Of a DNA stretch of 64,000 bases, positions 61,693 to 64,000 are shown piece after piece. The stretch's first letter is position 1. The number at the start of each line of letters is the position of its first letter. This stretch comes from Caballeronia arvi (lineage in GTDB: Bacteria; Pseudomonadota; Gammaproteobacteria; Burkholderiales; Burkholderiaceae), in NCBI RefSeq assembly GCF_001544695.2, contig NZ_FCOM02000045.1, positions 1 through 64,000 of the forward strand, read 5' to 3'. The notes beneath the pieces were generated by a model. It worked only from the letters and a program-made list of their open reading frames with translations. It did not search any database and was not told where the DNA came from. Both the position numbers and the translations under genes were made by a program.

Positions 61693-63168
61693 TCAGAGCG
61701 CGGTTGCGCCGCTACGCGCTTCATCGGTGGCGCGCCGCGTGAGCAAGCTCACGACGATCAACGTCATCACGTTCAGCACGAGCGCGACGATGCCGACGTT
61801 CAGGTCCTTCAGCGCAACCGGCAGGAACGGGAACAGTTGCGCGATGGTGCTCTTCGTGAGCGACACGGCCGCCACCGTCCCTTCGCCGACGATGATGCTG
61901 GCGAACGCGGCCGGTCGCGTGACCGGGTTGTTGCGCATCAGCGACGCCACCAGCACGGGGAACAGTTGCGTGACGAGCGCATACGCCATCAGCAGCAGCG
62001 AGACGATGGTCTGTCCGCCCTGCAACGTGAAGAACACGGCGGCGAGCATGATGAGCGGCGCGATCCAGCGCGCCGAAGCGGCGATATGCTCCTTGCTCGC
62101 GCCCGGCCGCGCCACGCGATAGACGTTGTTCGCGAGCAGCGTCGATGCGGTCATCAGGATCATCGAGCCGGGCACGATGGCCGTCAGCACACCGGCCGCG
62201 CCGATCACGCCGACGAACCACGGATCGAATGTCGCCATCGAAATCCTGAGCAGCGCCAGATCGATCTCGGTTCCCTTGAGGCCCGGAATGCGCAGCACCG
62301 CCGCGAAGCCCACGAAGAAAATGAACAGCAGCATGAGCTGATAGATCGGCAGCACGTAGGCGTTTCTGCGCAGCACTTCCTCGCGCTTTGCGGTGTACGT
62401 CGCCATGAACATGTGCGGCCACATATAGAAGCCGAGCGTCGAGAGCAGCACGGTGGAGACGAGCCACACCGGGCTTTCGCCACGCGCCGGCAACGCGAGA
62501 AAGCCCGGCTTCGCCTCTTCGATGGCCGCGAACATCTGCCCGACGCCGCCGTAGTAATGGAACGGCAGATACAGGCCCAGAAACACCGCGACGCCCATCA
62601 CGAGGATGTCTTTCACGACCGAGGTCCACGCCGAGCCATGCACGCCCGACAACGCGACATACACGGCCACGACCGTGGCGCCGATCCACACGCCCTGCGT
62701 CGATGACAACGCCGAATACGACGCCACCGTCACGATGATGCCGAGCCCTTTGAGCTGCAGCACGAGATACGGAATGAGCGCAACGATGCCGACGATCGCG
62801 ACGAACACGCCGAGCATCGGGCTGCGGTATTTGGCGGCGAAGAAGTCCGGTTGCGAGATGAGGCCGCGCTGCTTTGCGTAGCGCCAGATGGGCGGAAGCA
62901 GCCAGTACGACAGCACGAAACACAGGCTGCCGTAGCCGATCATGTAGTACGCGGCGCCGCCGTGCCCATAGGCGTATCCGCTGCCGCCGAGAAACACGAA
63001 GGTCGTATAGATTTCGCCGGCCATCAAAAGAAACACGATCGCGGTGCCGAAACCGCGTCCGCCGACGGCCCATTGCTCCAGACTCATGCCTTTGCCCGGC
63101 CGGGCGCGGATGCCAAGAAACAACGCGAGCGACATCGCCGCGAAGATGATCAACAGTGCGCTATTCAT
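61693..63168 (-). CDS. Sodium:solute symporter, MctP-like
   Basis: The 491-residue protein has about thirteen membrane segments and the SSS family pattern: MSLEQWAVGGRGFGTAIVFLLMAGEIYTTFVFLGGSGYAYGHGGAAYY, SYWLLPPIWRYAKQRGLISQPDFFAAKYRS and PHMFMATYTAKREEVL. MctP relatives import monocarboxylates and amino acids such as alanine. Its ATG overlaps the DUF3311 gene's stop (ATGA at 63165-63168), so the two are translationally coupled; DUF3311 proteins are regular partners of MctP-type symporters. Confidence 0.88.
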   Translation of the reverse strand: MNSALLIIFAAMSLALFLGIRARPGKGMSLEQWAVGGRGFGTAIVFLLMAGEIYTTFVFLGGSGYAYGHGGAAYYMIGYGSLCFVLSYWLLPPIWRYAKQRGLISQPDFFAAKYRSPMLGVFVAIVGIVALIPYLVLQLKGLGIIVTVASYSALSSTQGVWIGATVVAVYVALSGVHGSAWTSVVKDILVMGVAVFLGLYLPFHYYGGVGQMFAAIEEAKPGFLALPARGESPVWLVSTVLLSTLGFYMWPHMFMATYTAKREEVLRRNAYVLPIYQLMLLFIFFVGFAAVLRIPGLKGTEIDLALLRISMATFDPWFVGVIGAAGVLTAIVPGSMILMTASTLLANNVYRVARPGASKEHIAASARWIAPLIMLAAVFFTLQGGQTIVSLLLMAYALVTQLFPVLVASLMRNNPVTRPAAFASIIVGEGTVAAVSLTKSTIAQLFPFLPVALKDLNVGIVALVLNVMTLIVVSLLTRRATDEARSGATAL

Positions 63169-63386
63169 GCATGCTCTCCCGCCATGTCTTCACTGGTTTT
63201 GACGCGGTGCTTGCTGTCGGAATGACAGATGAGGGCCATCACGATCGACGTGACGACGAGCGTCCCGGCCAGCCACGCAAGCAGAAACGGCATGCCCAGA
63301 ACGAACGGCGTCACGCGATTCAGAAAGAACGGCCCGAGCAATACGAACGCGGGCGGGAAAACGACGAGGGTGTGGATGGGACGCAT
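63165..63386 (-). CDS. DUF3311 small membrane protein
   Basis: The start at 63386 (GGAG seven bases upstream) gives 73 residues: two hydrophobic segments (TLVVFPPAFVLLGPFFL, then VLGMPFLLAWLAGTLVVTSIVMALI) and a hydrophilic tail ending DMAGEHA. Its length, topology and overlap with the symporter gene are those of DUF3311 proteins, thought to be accessory subunits of SSS transporters. A longer upstream reading has no support. Confidence 0.85.
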   Translation of the reverse strand: MRPIHTLVVFPPAFVLLGPFFLNRVTPFVLGMPFLLAWLAGTLVVTSIVMALICHSDSKHRVKTSEDMAGEHA

Positions 63387-63619
63387 CGAGACTCCACGAG
63401 CTTTTGTTTTGAAAAGACGAGCGGAGCCACGGGCAGCCATGTCCCGGACGAGAACGCCGTCAACCTTTGCGGTGTTGCCTTGCCCCGGAATGCGCACCGC
63501 GGGCATTCCGTCTTGCACGCGCCGGATCGCAACCCGGCGCGCGGAACTTGACATGCGGTTTAGTCGGCCGATTCCCGTCCGATGAGATGACGCGATCAGT
63601 CGATCGATGGATCAGTCGA

Positions 63620-64000
63620 TCACAGGATCAGGTGAGAGATGCTCTTGACCGTCGTGTAGCACTCCAGCCCTTCGACGCCGCCTTCGCGTCCATAGCCGCT
63701 TTCCTTCACGCCGCCGAAAGGCGTCTCCGACACCGCGGACACGAAGTGATTGATCGCGAGATTGCCCACTTCCATTTCCTGCCCGAGCCGGTACGCCGTC
63801 GCGGCGCCGCGTGTGAACGCATAGCCCGCGAGTCCGAAGGGCAGGGCGTTCGCCTTCGCGATGGCTTCATCGAGTGAATCGAACGGCGACACGACGCACA
63901 CCGGCCCGAACGGCTCCTCGTGCATGATGCGCGCGGCATCGGGCACGTCGGCGAGAATCGTGAACGGGAACAGATAGCCCGCGCCCGGCAGCCGCCTGCC
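63620..64000 (-). CDS. Aldehyde dehydrogenase, C-terminal part (gene continues past the window edge)
   Basis: About 126 residues of the 3' end of an aldehyde dehydrogenase are present; the frame is open to the right edge. Visible: IMHEEPFGPVCVVSPFDSLDEAIAKANALPFGLAGYAFTRG and the C-terminal hallmark SETPFGGVKESGYGREGGVEGLECYTTVKSISHLIL, which resembles NAD-dependent succinate-semialdehyde-type dehydrogenases. The catalytic Cys and Glu lie outside. It is upstream of the DUF3311 gene on the same strand but separated by about 230 bp, so it need not be in that operon. Confidence 0.88.
   Translation of the reverse strand, partial: GRRLPGAGYLFPFTILADVPDAARIMHEEPFGPVCVVSPFDSLDEAIAKANALPFGLAGYAFTRGAATAYRLGQEMEVGNLAINHFVSAVSETPFGGVKESGYGREGGVEGLECYTTVKSISHLIL

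Noticed and set aside
59590-62706. A 1038-codon open frame on the plus strand
   Set aside because: It lies antisense to the MFS, M20, RibH and symporter genes, is rich in Arg/His/Asp with no family motif, and is a typical shadow in high-GC DNA.
1-64000. CRISPR arrays, tRNA or rRNA genes, prophage
   Set aside because: No regularly spaced repeats, no tRNA-like cloverleaf with conserved arms and no phage structural genes were seen.

Overview
The window looks like chromosomal or megaplasmid DNA of a Burkholderiaceae beta-proteobacterium, most likely Paraburkholderia or Caballeronia. The reasons are the high GC content with long antisense shadow frames, the dense set of catabolic and transport operons, and close matches to Burkholderia-type family members (MHS transporter, tandem glycine riboswitch, RibH2, MctP with DUF3311, mhp pathway). 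The genus is an inference. No rRNA, tRNA or CRISPR array was seen.

Layout. 1-3.3 kb: the 5' part of a membrane-anchored PAS-type signalling protein, a LapG-like cysteine peptidase and a lipocalin-like secreted protein. 3.4-7.4 kb: a LysR regulator divergent from an SDR / TIM-barrel isomerase / MHS transporter operon. 7.7-29.7 kb: a large locus for an unknown nitrogen-containing compound. It holds two Liv-type binding proteins at its edges, one livHMGF permease, etfBA, a class II aldolase, HyuA/HyuB, two FAD amine or amino-acid oxidoreductases, an ornithine-cyclodeaminase-family enzyme, a uronate-dehydrogenase-like protein, two further SDRs, an APC permease and a GntR/FCD regulator. A 12-base motif (TGACATATNAYG) lies in front of the first binding-protein gene, the GntR gene and the hyuA/livH divergent promoter, and is the best candidate for the locus operator.

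29.8-38.4 kb: a BetA-like GMC oxidoreductase, an NCS1 permease, an aldehyde dehydrogenase and an agmatinase-family ureohydrolase on the minus strand. They are divergent from a LysR gene that is followed by a tandem glycine riboswitch and a DadA-type FAD oxidoreductase. This could be a guanidino-alcohol-to-glycine route (hypothesis). 38.5-48.0 kb: an orphan secreted protein, then a complete mhpR / mhpABDFETC set for 3-(3-hydroxyphenyl)propionate meta-cleavage with a recognisable MhpR-type operator. 48.1-50.6 kb: a DUF2252 gene followed by a decayed scar (IS3-type transposase end, Cache-domain fragment, broken PLP enzyme gene).

50.6-60.0 kb: a TetR regulator and an MFS pump divergent from an AtoE-type transporter, an acyl-CoA ligase, an enoyl-CoA hydratase and an AcuI-type acryloyl-CoA reductase. 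Two 19-bp copies of a TetR-like operator lie between them, and the set looks like an acrylate or short enoate assimilation and detoxification module. A YqaA-like membrane protein, a GNAT acetyltransferase and a second paralogous MFS pump follow. 60.0-64.0 kb: a minus-strand operon of DUF3311, MctP-type symporter, a type II lumazine synthase and an M20 amidohydrolase, with the 3' end of an aldehyde dehydrogenase at the window edge.
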